A stretch of 10,281 bases of DNA from Alphaproteobacteria bacterium (GTDB taxonomy: Bacteria; Pseudomonadota; Alphaproteobacteria; RF32; CAG-239): the NCBI GenBank assembly GCA_017650255.1, contig JAGCFG010000054.1:1-10281 (forward strand). The letters are read 5' to 3'. Shown here piece by piece: positions 1 to 7,972 of the stretch. The stretch's first letter is position 1. Every line of letters begins with the position of its first letter. The position numbers and the translations under genes were made by a program. Under the pieces are notes generated by a model. The model was not told where the DNA came from, made no database searches, and saw only the letters and a list, made by a program, of their open reading frames with translations.

Positions 1-7
1 CAGTCAT
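1..7 (-). CDS. Start of a gene downstream of mfd (only two codons in window)
   Basis: On the minus strand an ATG at 7-5 is followed by one more codon before the window ends. An AGGG-type ribosome binding site lies seven bases upstream and overlaps the mfd stop region (GAAGGGAAAAGAA then ATG). The start is 11 bases past the mfd TGA, so it would be the next gene of an mfd operon and probably co-transcribed with it. Nothing can be said about its product. The spacing and the binding site are the only evidence, and the ATG could be a chance occurrence. Confidence 0.4.
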
Positions 8-18
8 TTCTTTTCCCT

Positions 19-3000
19 TCAGTTCAAAAAAGTTAACAAACCGGCCACAAACTGTTTTATTGCGGCCAATCTTTCTTTATAACCCGACAAATCCTGCGCC
101 ACAAAAAGCTTTTGGTCTGGGCGCACTTTAATATATCCTCCGGACTTTGCAATCATACCGATTAACTTGTCTGAGGCTGCAAAATAATTATCCTTAAAAC
201 CGAGCACAAAACCTTTTGCTCCGGCATCAATACGCTCTACATTAGCCTTTTTGCAAAGCTGCTTAATCTCTACTGTTTTGAGCAGATTTTCCACCTCTTG
301 AGGAATTTTCCCGAACCTGTCCGTCAATTCTTCCCTCATATCCAAAATTTCTTCCTCATTTTCAAGCTCGCCGATCCTCTTATACAACCCCAAACGCACA
401 CCCAAATCTCTCACATAACTTTCTGCAATCATAATCGGCACACCGGTCACAATTTGCGGGCTCCAATCCTGCGCGGTTCTCTCCTCTGGCTTTTCTCCGT
501 TCTTAATTCTCATAATCTCTTCTTGCAACATATGATGATAAAGAGCTATACCGACATCTTTAATATGCCCCGACTGCTCCTCACCCAACACATTACCCGA
601 GCCTCTGATATCCATATCATGACTTGCAAGTGAAAAACCAGCTCCCAAACTATCCAGAGCCTGCAAAATACTCAATCTCCTTTCTGCCAAAGGCTTCAGC
701 ATTTTGTGCTGCGGAACCGTAAAATAGCAATATCCGCGCAACTTCGAACGACCGATTCTTCCTCTCAACTGATAAAGCTGAGCCAAACCGAACATATCCG
801 CACGATAAACAATCATCGTATTAACCGACGGAATATCAATTCCCGACTCAATAATTGTTGTCGAAAGCAAAACATCGCCTTTTTTATCAACAAAATCATT
901 CATCACATCTTCCAACTGCCGTACCGGCATTTGTCCGTGCGCCACCAAAATTGTTGCCTCCGGCGCAAGCTCTTTCAATATCTTGTTCACTTCCGGAATA
1001 TCCGAAACTCTGGGACATACCACAAAAGTCTGCCCTCCTCTGAACTTTTCGCGATAAATTGCCTCTTTTATCATCACCCTGTCAAACGGCATCACAAAAG
1101 TTCTGGCCGCCAACCGATCGACCGGCGGAGTTGCAATTATGCTCAGCTGTTTAACTCCGGTAAGTGAAAGTTGCAAAGTTCTCGGTATCGGTGTTGCCGT
1201 CAAAGTCAGGACATGTACATCATTTTTCAAAGACTTCAACTTTTCTTTATGTACAACCCCAAAATGCTGCTCTTCATCAATAATCAGCAGCTCCAAATTA
1301 GAAAATTCTATCCTGTCGCTCAAAAGTGCATGTGTCCCGATTACAATGTCGAGCGAACCATTTTTCATACCTTCTTTAATTTTGCGCGCTTCTGCCGGTG
1401 TTGTCAACCTCGACAACATTCCGATTTTCAGCGGGAAACCGCCCATTCTCTGAACAAAATTAAGATAATGCTGTCTGGCAAGCAAAGTTGTCGGCACCAC
1501 AACAGCCACCTGTCCTCCGGCCATTGCCACCGTGAATGCCGCTCGCAAAGCCACTTCTGTTTTGCCAAAACCGACATCTCCGCAAATCAGCCTGTCCATA
1601 GGTATTCCGGCCGCCAAATCTCCCATAACATCATCTATCGCACTCAATTGATCGTCCGTTTCATTATATGGAAAACCGGCACAAAATTCATCATAAACTC
1701 CGTCTGCAGGCACAAAACTTTCTGCTTTTTTCAACTGTCTTTGAGCCGCAACAGCAATCAATTTTTCCGCCAAATCTCTGATACGTTTTTTAACGCGGTC
1801 TTTTTTGGCCTCCCACGCAATTCCGCCCAAAACATCCAAAGCAACATTTTCGTCTTCGGAACCATAGCGCGAAATCATTTCGATATTTTCGACCGGCACA
1901 AACAACTTGTCATCATTGGCATACAAAATCTTCAAACAATCATGGTCAGCTCCGCCCGCCACAATATTTTCAAGCCCCATAAACCGCCCTATTCCGTGCT
2001 CAATATGCACCACCAACTCTCCGATATTGAGCGAGGAAACATCTGCAATAAAATCTTTTGCCGAAACCTTTTTATTTTGGCGCCGATTTTGCTTTGCCCC
2101 CAAAATATCCTGCTCACTCAAAAGATAAATTTCGTCATTACGAAACCCGTGCGGAACACCCAAAACTATCAATGTCGGCTGACTTTTTGCCTTTATCAAA
2201 GCCTCTTTCCAGCTTTCTGCCGTTGCAAAAGATTGTTTTTCATCAGCTTCTTTCAGCAATAACAAAAGTTTTTCTCTTGATCCCAAAGAATAACAACAAA
2301 TAATTCTTGCCAACTTGCCATATTCCGCAAGGCTCTCCGCCGCTTGCTTAAATATCTGAGAAACCGCCACATTTTTCAATGCCGAAAAATCCCGTGCCGG
2401 CACAGCCTTCATATCAATTGTCTTGTCATCTTCCGCAAGATTAAGCCCGCTAAACTCCAAATTCGCTTTTTCTTTCACAATTTCAGCAGTCAAAAACATT
2501 TTTTCCGGCGCAACCGGACGATAAACATCAACTTCATTACTGTTTTTTGTTATCTTCAAAGCCTCAAGCCTTGCCGTATAGTGGTCAGCAATACTGTCTT
2601 GTTTTGCACTAAGTGCCGCATCGGAATTTCGTCCCAAAACCACCATCGCTCTTGGAGAATAATCAAAAATTGTCGGCAAACTCTCCTCATAAAAAAATGG
2701 TAGCCAATTTTCCATACCCATATATTTTTTGCCGTTCGAAATTGCTTCATATATCTCGTCTTCGCGGCAGGCAAGTCCGAAATCCTCCCTATATTTTGAG
2801 CGAAAACTCTTGATTGTATTTTCATCCAAAACAACTTCATTTGCCGCTGCAAAGGTATAGTGTTCCAATTCTCCGGTGGTTCTTTGCGTCAAAACATCAA
2901 AACTGCGTATTCTCTCCACCTCATCGCCAAACAAATCAATACGCAAAGGCTTGTCCGTCCCCACCGGAAAAATATCCAAAATATCACCGCGCACGGCATA

Positions 3001-3486
3001 TTCTCCGGGTTCCATAACTTGTTCAACACGATTATAGCCATTAATCGCCACATAGTGCAAAAAATCATTAAAACTCAGCTCTCCGCCTTTTTTTATGCTT
3101 TTTACCGAATTTATAAATACTTTTTTCGGCGGAAGCTTTTGCAAAACCGCACCGACACTCGTTATGATAAATCTTGATTTTTTAGCATCAGGAAAAAGCG
3201 ATAATTGCGCCAAAACATCAACTCTCTGTGCAACCAGCGCGGCATTTGGCGAAACCCTGTCATAAGGCACCGTATCCCAAGCCGGAAAGCGCAAAACCTC
3301 TGCCTCCGGCATAATATATTCCAAAACCTGTGCCGTCTGTTCCAAAACCACACCATCCGGCGCCACAAACAAAATATCATCACTTGTTTTTTTTGCCAAT
3401 TCTGCCAATATCCACGGCTCCATTCCTTCCGGCACCGAGGACAATTTTTCAACACCATTTCCAAACTTTTTCAACTGATTGAACAT
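19..3486 (-). CDS. mfd: Transcription-repair coupling factor Mfd
   Basis: Mfd is a cytoplasmic ATP-driven DNA translocase that pushes RNA polymerase stalled at lesions off the template and recruits UvrA for nucleotide excision repair. The 1155-residue product matches the usual size (about 1150). Residues 1-about 350 form the UvrB-like region, with PGEYAVRGDILDIFP at about 160-174. The RNA-polymerase-interacting domain covers about 490-550 (HGIGRF near 497). The RecG-like motor follows: Walker A GDVGFGKT at 636-643, DEEQ at 737-740, TATPIPRT at 763-770, TTIIESGID at 876-884 and QLRGRIGRS at 906-914, then the translocation (TRG) motif around 945-975. The C-terminal autoinhibitory domain runs from about 1000 to the end. 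All motor motifs are intact. The ATG at 3486 is the natural start; its ribosome binding site is weak (AAGAAG about ten bases upstream). It ends on TGA. It is divergent from recG. Confidence 0.98.
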   Translation of the reverse strand: MFNQLKKFGNGVEKLSSVPEGMEPWILAELAKKTSDDILFVAPDGVVLEQTAQVLEYIMPEAEVLRFPAWDTVPYDRVSPNAALVAQRVDVLAQLSLFPDAKKSRFIITSVGAVLQKLPPKKVFINSVKSIKKGGELSFNDFLHYVAINGYNRVEQVMEPGEYAVRGDILDIFPVGTDKPLRIDLFGDEVERIRSFDVLTQRTTGELEHYTFAAANEVVLDENTIKSFRSKYREDFGLACREDEIYEAISNGKKYMGMENWLPFFYEESLPTIFDYSPRAMVVLGRNSDAALSAKQDSIADHYTARLEALKITKNSNEVDVYRPVAPEKMFLTAEIVKEKANLEFSGLNLAEDDKTIDMKAVPARDFSALKNVAVSQIFKQAAESLAEYGKLARIICCYSLGSREKLLLLLKEADEKQSFATAESWKEALIKAKSQPTLIVLGVPHGFRNDEIYLLSEQDILGAKQNRRQNKKVSAKDFIADVSSLNIGELVVHIEHGIGRFMGLENIVAGGADHDCLKILYANDDKLFVPVENIEMISRYGSEDENVALDVLGGIAWEAKKDRVKKRIRDLAEKLIAVAAQRQLKKAESFVPADGVYDEFCAGFPYNETDDQLSAIDDVMGDLAAGIPMDRLICGDVGFGKTEVALRAAFTVAMAGGQVAVVVPTTLLARQHYLNFVQRMGGFPLKIGMLSRLTTPAEARKIKEGMKNGSLDIVIGTHALLSDRIEFSNLELLIIDEEQHFGVVHKEKLKSLKNDVHVLTLTATPIPRTLQLSLTGVKQLSIIATPPVDRLAARTFVMPFDRVMIKEAIYREKFRGGQTFVVCPRVSDIPEVNKILKELAPEATILVAHGQMPVRQLEDVMNDFVDKKGDVLLSTTIIESGIDIPSVNTMIVYRADMFGLAQLYQLRGRIGRSKLRGYCYFTVPQHKMLKPLAERRLSILQALDSLGAGFSLASHDMDIRGSGNVLGEEQSGHIKDVGIALYHHMLQEEIMRIKNGEKPEERTAQDWSPQIVTGVPIMIAESYVRDLGVRLGLYKRIGELENEEEILDMREELTDRFGKIPQEVENLLKTVEIKQLCKKANVERIDAGAKGFVLGFKDNYFAASDKLIGMIAKSGGYIKVRPDQKLFVAQDLSGYKERLAAIKQFVAGLLTFLN

Positions 3487-3501
3487 AATTTTATCTTCTT
3501 A

Positions 3502-3530
3502 TTTACATCTTATACAAAAATATATACAAT
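3502..3530 (+). promoter_or_regulatory. Predicted sigma-70-type promoter of recG
   Basis: A TTTACA -35 element (3502-3507) and a TACAAT -10 element (3525-3530) each match the consensus in five of six positions and are separated by exactly 17 bases. Transcription would start near 3537, giving a leader of about 30 bases before the recG ATG. It lies in the AT-rich divergent gap and shares bases with the candidate mfd promoter on the other strand. This is a consensus match only. Confidence 0.5.
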
Positions 3531-3537
3531 TACGCAA
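3509..3537 (-). promoter_or_regulatory. Candidate promoter of mfd, overlapping the recG promoter
   Basis: Read on the minus strand, TTGCGT (3537-3532) is followed 17 bases later by TATAAG (3514-3509). The -10 is a five-of-six match and the -35 is poor (three of six). A second possible pair on the same strand is TTGCTA (3546-3541) with TATATT (3524-3519) and a 16-base spacer. Either would lie across the recG promoter, so the two polymerases could interfere. With the first pair the mfd leader would be only about 16 bases. I cannot choose between the pairs. Confidence 0.35.
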
Positions 3538-3567
3538 TAATAGCAAACATTTTTGAGGTTTTTTGCA

Positions 3568-5646
3568 ATGCGCCCCGACATTTTGTTTCCGCTTTTCAGA
3601 GAAATTACCTCCGTTTCGGGAGTTGGCGACAAATATGCCAAATTGCTCCGCAATCTCAATATTGAAAAAATTGTCCATCTTTTGTGGCATCTGCCCTATT
3701 CTTTTATCAATCGCAAACTTTTGCCTTCTCTTCTCTCCGGCAAAATCGGCGAAACAGGCACTTTTGAGGTCACCACCATCGAACATGTTCCACCAAAATT
3801 TAAGAGCAAACCATACAGAGTCCTTTGCCAAGACCAATTTGAAAACCAACTTGTTTTGTGCTTTTTCAAAACATTCGGCAATTTTTTGCTAAAGCAGCTG
3901 CCTCCGGAAGAAAAGCGCTTCATCAGCGGCAAGCTCGAAAAATTTAATAACCTTTTTCAAATTAATCATCCCGACTTTATCACCTCCCGTTTAGGCGATA
4001 TTCCCGAGGTTGAACCCATATATAACCTGACTGCCGGCATCAGCAACAAATTTATCGGCAACCTCATAAAAAATACACTCCGGCAAATTCCCTCTTTTCC
4101 CGAATGGCTTGATGCCGAATTTATGAAACAACAGCATTTTCCAAGCTTTTCAACAGCTCTTTTTGCCGCTCATAATCCAAAATCTTATGCCGATATTTTG
4201 CCCTCCTCTCCGGCTCGCAATCGCCTTGCCTATGACGAGCTTTTATCAAACCAGCTTGCACTTGCCATTGTCCGCCAAAAAATAAAAAAACAAAATGGTC
4301 GTAAAGTTGCAGGCAACGGCTTGCTGCGCAAAAAAGTTTTAGACACTCTTCCCTTCAATTTGACAAACGCACAAGAAAAAGTCCTAAAAGAAATTTTTGC
4401 CGACCAAGCTGATGAAAGCAGAATGTTGCGCCTTTTGCAGGGTGATGTCGGCAGCGGCAAAACCATTGTGGCCCTTCTTGCCATGCTCAATGCCGTAGAA
4501 TGTGGGCATCAAGCCGCAATTATGGCTCCAACCGAAATTTTGGCAAAACAGCATTTTGAAAGCATTGCTCCCATTTGCGAAAATATAGGCATTAGGGCAG
4601 AACTTTTAACCGGCAGAACCAAAGGCAAAAAACGCACCCAAATATTGACCGATCTTATAGATGGCAAAATAGATATCCTCATCGGCACCCATGCCCTGTT
4701 TGTCGAAGATGTAACTTTCAGCGACTTAGCCTTTGTAGTTATTGATGAACAACACCGTTTCGGAGTTCATCAAAGGCTAAATCTCTCCAACAAAGGCAAT
4801 CTTGCTGACATTTTGGTCATGACCGCCACTCCCATTCCCAGAAGCCTTATTCTGACAGCCTTCGGTGATATGGAATATTCCAAAATCGACCAGCTTCCTG
4901 CCGGACGCAAACCTGTTGATACCAGAGTTATGCCCTTGACCAAAATTGATGAAATTATCTCCGCCCTGCAGAACAAACTCGCCCAAGGCGCAAGAGCCTA
5001 TTGGGTTTGTCCGTTGGTAGAAGAGTCAGAAAAAATCGATCTTGCCGCTGCCGAACAAAGATTTGAAATTCTGCAAAAAACTTTTGGGGCAAAAGTCGGT
5101 TTAATCCACGGCAAAATGAAAGAAAAACAAAAAGATGAAATTATGGAACAGTTCAAATCCGGCAAAATCAACCTTTTGGTTGCCACTACCGTCATTGAAG
5201 TCGGCGTCAATGTTCCCGAGGCTACTATTATGATTATTGAGCACGCAGAGCGTTTTGGATTGGCTCAATTACACCAACTTCGCGGACGTGTAAAACGCGG
5301 CAACTCTGCCGCAACTTGTTTGCTCCTCTACAACTATCCGACGACACAAACAGCCATCTCCCGCCTGCAAATCATGAAAGAAACCGAAGACGGATTTCTT
5401 ATTGCCGAAGAAGATCTCAAACTCAGAGGCGGAGGAGAAATTTTGGGCACGAAACAATCCGGTTTTGCCGACTTTAAGCTTGCAGATATGAGTGTCCACC
5501 AAGGGCTCTTGCTCACCGCCTGCCAAGATGCCAAAATGATTGTCACCCAAGATCCGGAGCTAAAATCTCCGCGCGGAGAAGCTTTGCGAATTTTACTATA
5601 TCTTTTCGAACGCGACGATGCCGTAAAAACCTATTTGGCCGGATAA
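3568..5646 (+). CDS. recG: ATP-dependent DNA helicase RecG
   Basis: RecG remodels stalled replication forks and branched recombination intermediates, driving fork regression and branch migration in the cytoplasm. The 692-residue product has the usual length. Residues 1-about 180 carry the OB-fold wedge region that grips the junction. The superfamily 2 motor follows: Walker A GDVGSGKT at 292-299, DEQH at 393-396, TATPIPRS at 419-426, TTVIEVGVN at 540-548 and motif VI QLRGRVKRG at 570-578. The TRG motif spans about 610-632 (DLKLRGGGEILGTKQSG). I chose the ATG at 3568 because TGAGG lies nine bases upstream and the protein then opens MRPDILFPLF, as I expect for alphaproteobacterial RecG; the in-frame TTG at 3553 overlaps that binding site. 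One oddity is lysine 576 where motif VI normally has glycine. The 3' end overlaps the opposing gtrA-like gene by 16 bases. Confidence 0.97.
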   Translation: MRPDILFPLFREITSVSGVGDKYAKLLRNLNIEKIVHLLWHLPYSFINRKLLPSLLSGKIGETGTFEVTTIEHVPPKFKSKPYRVLCQDQFENQLVLCFFKTFGNFLLKQLPPEEKRFISGKLEKFNNLFQINHPDFITSRLGDIPEVEPIYNLTAGISNKFIGNLIKNTLRQIPSFPEWLDAEFMKQQHFPSFSTALFAAHNPKSYADILPSSPARNRLAYDELLSNQLALAIVRQKIKKQNGRKVAGNGLLRKKVLDTLPFNLTNAQEKVLKEIFADQADESRMLRLLQGDVGSGKTIVALLAMLNAVECGHQAAIMAPTEILAKQHFESIAPICENIGIRAELLTGRTKGKKRTQILTDLIDGKIDILIGTHALFVEDVTFSDLAFVVIDEQHRFGVHQRLNLSNKGNLADILVMTATPIPRSLILTAFGDMEYSKIDQLPAGRKPVDTRVMPLTKIDEIISALQNKLAQGARAYWVCPLVEESEKIDLAAAEQRFEILQKTFGAKVGLIHGKMKEKQKDEIMEQFKSGKINLLVATTVIEVGVNVPEATIMIIEHAERFGLAQLHQLRGRVKRGNSAATCLLLYNYPTTQTAISRLQIMKETEDGFLIAEEDLKLRGGGEILGTKQSGFADFKLADMSVHQGLLLTACQDAKMIVTQDPELKSPRGEALRILLYLFERDDAVKTYLAG

Positions 5647-6062
5647 CCGCTCGGCTTTGCAAAACTGACATACTTATGCATAAAATATGTGAAAAACGTA
5701 ATAACAACAGTATATATTGCCTGTGCTACCAGCTCGTTCATATGGCATATATCAACCATAAAATACATCGCCACATAATTCAGAATTAAGGTTGTTATAT
5801 AAACACCCCATGCCTTGCCGTATTCGCCCCAAAAATTTCCAAAAGACCTGAAAACATAGTATCTCATGGTAAAAATGGAAACATTAACCCCGATTATATA
5901 ATTTATAATCAACGCCACTTGGTAAGGTATATTCAAAACAGCCACCAAAAATGCAAACAAGCTATATGCAAAAACCGTATTAAATCCGCCAACCAGCAAA
6001 AAACGCAGTTTTTGAGGAAATTTAAACCATATATCTTCAGCAAATTTGTATAATTTTAACAT
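5631..6062 (-). CDS. GtrA-family small membrane protein (candidate lipid-linked sugar flippase)
   Basis: This is a 143-residue protein with four predicted membrane segments at about 21-42, 47-66, 86-105 and 111-129, the size and layout of the GtrA family (GtrA-like/DPMS). The signature appears near the first helix (KLRFLLVGGFNTVFAYSLF, about 18-36), with basic-aromatic loops RYYVFRS (67-73) and HKYVSF (129-134) after helices two and four. GtrA of phage serotype-conversion cassettes is thought to flip undecaprenyl-phosphate-linked sugar across the inner membrane; that role here is inferred from family and neighbours. It is the last gene of the minus-strand glycan operon. Its AGGAGGG ribosome binding site overlaps the stop codon of the gene before it, eight bases away, so the two are probably translationally coupled. 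It ends on TAG inside the end of recG. Confidence 0.88.
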   Translation of the reverse strand: MLKLYKFAEDIWFKFPQKLRFLLVGGFNTVFAYSLFAFLVAVLNIPYQVALIINYIIGVNVSIFTMRYYVFRSFGNFWGEYGKAWGVYITTLILNYVAMYFMVDICHMNELVAQAIYTVVITFFTYFMHKYVSFAKPSGYPAK

Positions 6063-6065
6063 CTT

Positions 6066-6072
6066 CCCTCCT
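6066..6072 (-). promoter_or_regulatory. Strong ribosome binding site of the gtrA-like gene, overlapping an upstream stop codon
   Basis: AGGAGGG on the minus strand precedes the ATG at 6062. The TAG stop of paralogue A (6073-6071) shares its last two bases with this site, so ribosomes finishing paralogue A arrive on the start region of the next gene. This suggests coupled translation of the two membrane proteins. Confidence 0.6.
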
Positions 6073-7771
6073 AATCAACTACATAAACGGCATAAACATC
6101 GTTTTCATAAACCAAAGTCTTGAGCCTTGGTAAATTGGCATCAAAAACCTTGTTTACAATAATATAGTCACCGGGAACCGCTTGCTCATACGAAAACTTC
6201 AATCCTGCATAACCACCGATTAAAAACTGTTTATAAAACTCATCCATCTTCAGCACAATGTTTCTGTCCGGCAACAAAAGTCCCAAAGAGACCTTCCAAC
6301 CTGTTGTCTTCCAAAAAACGGTATCAATTTTTTGTCTGGAGAAAAAGTGAATATTCATCGGCTTATTTCTCAAATCACCAACAAATTGGTCAAGTTGCAT
6401 ATACGAAGCACCTTGTGGATATGCCGAATTGTCAACATCCATCTTTTTAGGCGCACGAGAGGCAATAAATTCAACCAGCTCATGTCTTGCAGCTCCCTGC
6501 ATATTAATGAAAAAGTCATAATTTTGGTATACCGACCCCAAAAAGATCAGCGATGCCAAAATCTGCACAGCAGTCTTATTTTTTACATTTTCAAAAATAT
6601 AAATTGTGCAAAATACCGCCGGCAAATACAAATAATAAGATTCTGGATAATCCTGTGAAGGAGCAATTTTTATCCAAAATACCACATAAACAACCATAAA
6701 TGCAGAACCCAAAATACTGCCTTCCATCGCCAGACGAAAACTTGCAAACTGTCTTCTCCAAATTTTTCTCAACATCAGGAAAAATGCTACCGCAAATATC
6801 ATCAGCTCAACAGCATAAATTCGCAACAACTCACCAATTTCAAAATAGTGCGTCATCAAATAGCGATTTTTGCTCAAAAGCGGCGTTGTTGCATAATAAA
6901 GCACAACCCAAACAAAAGCACTGACAAACATCAAAAACTCTGCCGGCATAACCGCAAGTTGTTTCCACGGACGCAACAACAACGCAAGCCTTATTCTCTT
7001 TTGTATAAAAATTGCCTCAAACAACCAATAAATACCATATCCGGCATAGAACAATATCAATGTTTCTTTTGTATATATAGCAAAATTCATAAACAGCAAA
7101 AACACCAGCAAATGTCTTGCTTTGCCGGTTTTTTGATAATTTTCCAACCCAATAAGACTAACAAGAACAAAAATAATAATATTTTGTTCAGGAAATACGA
7201 TATTATTAACAGAAAAGACTGCCGGAATCAAATTGATCAGTGCCACCAAATACAAACGTTTTGCCTTTGGAATAAAAGAAAAGCACTTATACATCAAATA
7301 CAAGCACAATACTTGCTTTAATACACAATACCAACCAATCATCCAATAATTGCCCGTAACCCCAAAAATAACATTGCCGTCAACATGCGACAACGGAGTA
7401 AAACGCCAATCCTTAAAAACTGGCAGCACTCCAAAAGTTAAATTGCGCATAAAGCCAGGATTCATCGAGTCAAAATTGTTCAAAATCGTCTGCTCCTCGC
7501 ACGCAAAACGTACGACATAAGCTGCAAAAGAAGCTACCAGCGCAAACCACGCAAAGCCCAAATTTACCCTGTTTTCAGTCCCATTCTCTTTATCAGGAAA
7601 AACAGGTAAATATTCCGGCTTAAAAAGATATTTTACAACCAGCCAATTCAGTAACAAAAAGATGGTTACCCCGATAAAATACAAATAAGCATTAAAATAC
7701 CTAAAATAGTGAACAAAATTGTTATAAATATGTGTCAATATGTCCGGATTAAAAAGTGGAAGTTCGTTCAT
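6071..7771 (-). CDS. Polytopic membrane protein, probable GT-C-like glycosyltransferase (paralogue A)
   Basis: I recognise no named family with certainty. The 566-residue protein has about 11-12 hydrophobic segments (for example 30-50, 71-90, 143-163, 172-190, 193-208, 219-250, 275-295, 317-335, 352-370, 378-395, 402-416) followed by a C-terminal domain of about 150 residues without membrane segments. This is the layout of GT-C enzymes, which take sugar from a lipid carrier on the far side of the membrane. Acidic and polar residues shared with paralogue B include E92/E93, D101 (EEQTILNNFDSM type), D130 and QDYPESYY at 373-380, any of which could be catalytic. The second ATG (7771) is preferred because AGGA lies seven bases before it; the ATG at 7777 sits only one base from that site. 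It is 24 bases after the glycosyltransferase reading frame and 8 before the gtrA-like gene. Confidence 0.8.
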   Translation of the reverse strand: MNELPLFNPDILTHIYNNFVHYFRYFNAYLYFIGVTIFLLLNWLVVKYLFKPEYLPVFPDKENGTENRVNLGFAWFALVASFAAYVVRFACEEQTILNNFDSMNPGFMRNLTFGVLPVFKDWRFTPLSHVDGNVIFGVTGNYWMIGWYCVLKQVLCLYLMYKCFSFIPKAKRLYLVALINLIPAVFSVNNIVFPEQNIIIFVLVSLIGLENYQKTGKARHLLVFLLFMNFAIYTKETLILFYAGYGIYWLFEAIFIQKRIRLALLLRPWKQLAVMPAEFLMFVSAFVWVVLYYATTPLLSKNRYLMTHYFEIGELLRIYAVELMIFAVAFFLMLRKIWRRQFASFRLAMEGSILGSAFMVVYVVFWIKIAPSQDYPESYYLYLPAVFCTIYIFENVKNKTAVQILASLIFLGSVYQNYDFFINMQGAARHELVEFIASRAPKKMDVDNSAYPQGASYMQLDQFVGDLRNKPMNIHFFSRQKIDTVFWKTTGWKVSLGLLLPDRNIVLKMDEFYKQFLIGGYAGLKFSYEQAVPGDYIIVNKVFDANLPRLKTLVYENDVYAVYVVD

Positions 7772-7795
7772 CTGCATTTCCTTTTCAAGTTATAA

Positions 7796-7972
7796 TTATT
7801 TCACCCAGGGCTTAAACCACTTGAGCAACGGTTTATATCTCAATTTGCGAGCCATTGTCATCCAATAAGGATATCTAAATTTTGGATGACAATTCAAAAG
7901 ATTCTCAATATCGGTTTTGACGGCGCTGTCAGCCTGTATCATCATCTGCCTTTTTTGCAAAGAAAAATTATT
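7796..7972 (-). pseudogene. Detached in-frame C-terminus of the family 2 glycosyltransferase
   Basis: Continuing in the same frame past the TGA at 7975-7973 gives 58 sense codons and then TAA at 7798-7796. The peptide begins NNFSLQKRQMMIQAD and ends ARKLRYKPLLKWFKPWVK, a helical, basic, aromatic-rich tail of the kind that closes family 2 glycosyltransferases and may help them sit on the membrane. It fills what would otherwise be a gap of 201 bases in a tight operon and stops 24 bases before the next gene. An AAGG followed by tandem ATG codons (7945-7940) could allow a separate 48-49 residue product, but nothing shows that this is used. Confidence 0.7.

Noticed and set aside
1171..2262. Long plus-strand open frame of 363 codons inside mfd
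   Set aside because: It is antisense to a conserved part of Mfd, and its translation is low-complexity with no recognisable domain; it follows from the codon use of mfd.
3387..3394. Run of eight A (on the mfd strand) at codons 31-34 as a phase-variable slippage tract
   Set aside because: It encodes ordinary lysines, mfd is a housekeeping gene, and similar A/T runs are common in this AT-rich sequence.
3553..3567. Upstream TTG start for recG, adding five residues
   Set aside because: It overlaps the TGAGG ribosome binding site of the ATG at 3568, and the protein from that ATG opens as expected for the family.
5566..5579. Perfect 14-base palindrome TCTCCGCGCGGAGA as a recG terminator or protein binding site
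   Set aside because: It lies inside the recG coding sequence, has no loop and no run of T after it, and one such short palindrome is expected by chance.
6848..7321. Plus-strand open frame of 157 codons inside paralogue A
   Set aside because: It lies antisense to conserved membrane segments and its translation is rich in Q, N, K and H with no domain; it is a shadow of paralogue A.
7772..7777. Upstream ATG start for paralogue A
   Set aside because: AGGA ends one base before it, too close for use; the same site is seven bases from the ATG at 7771.
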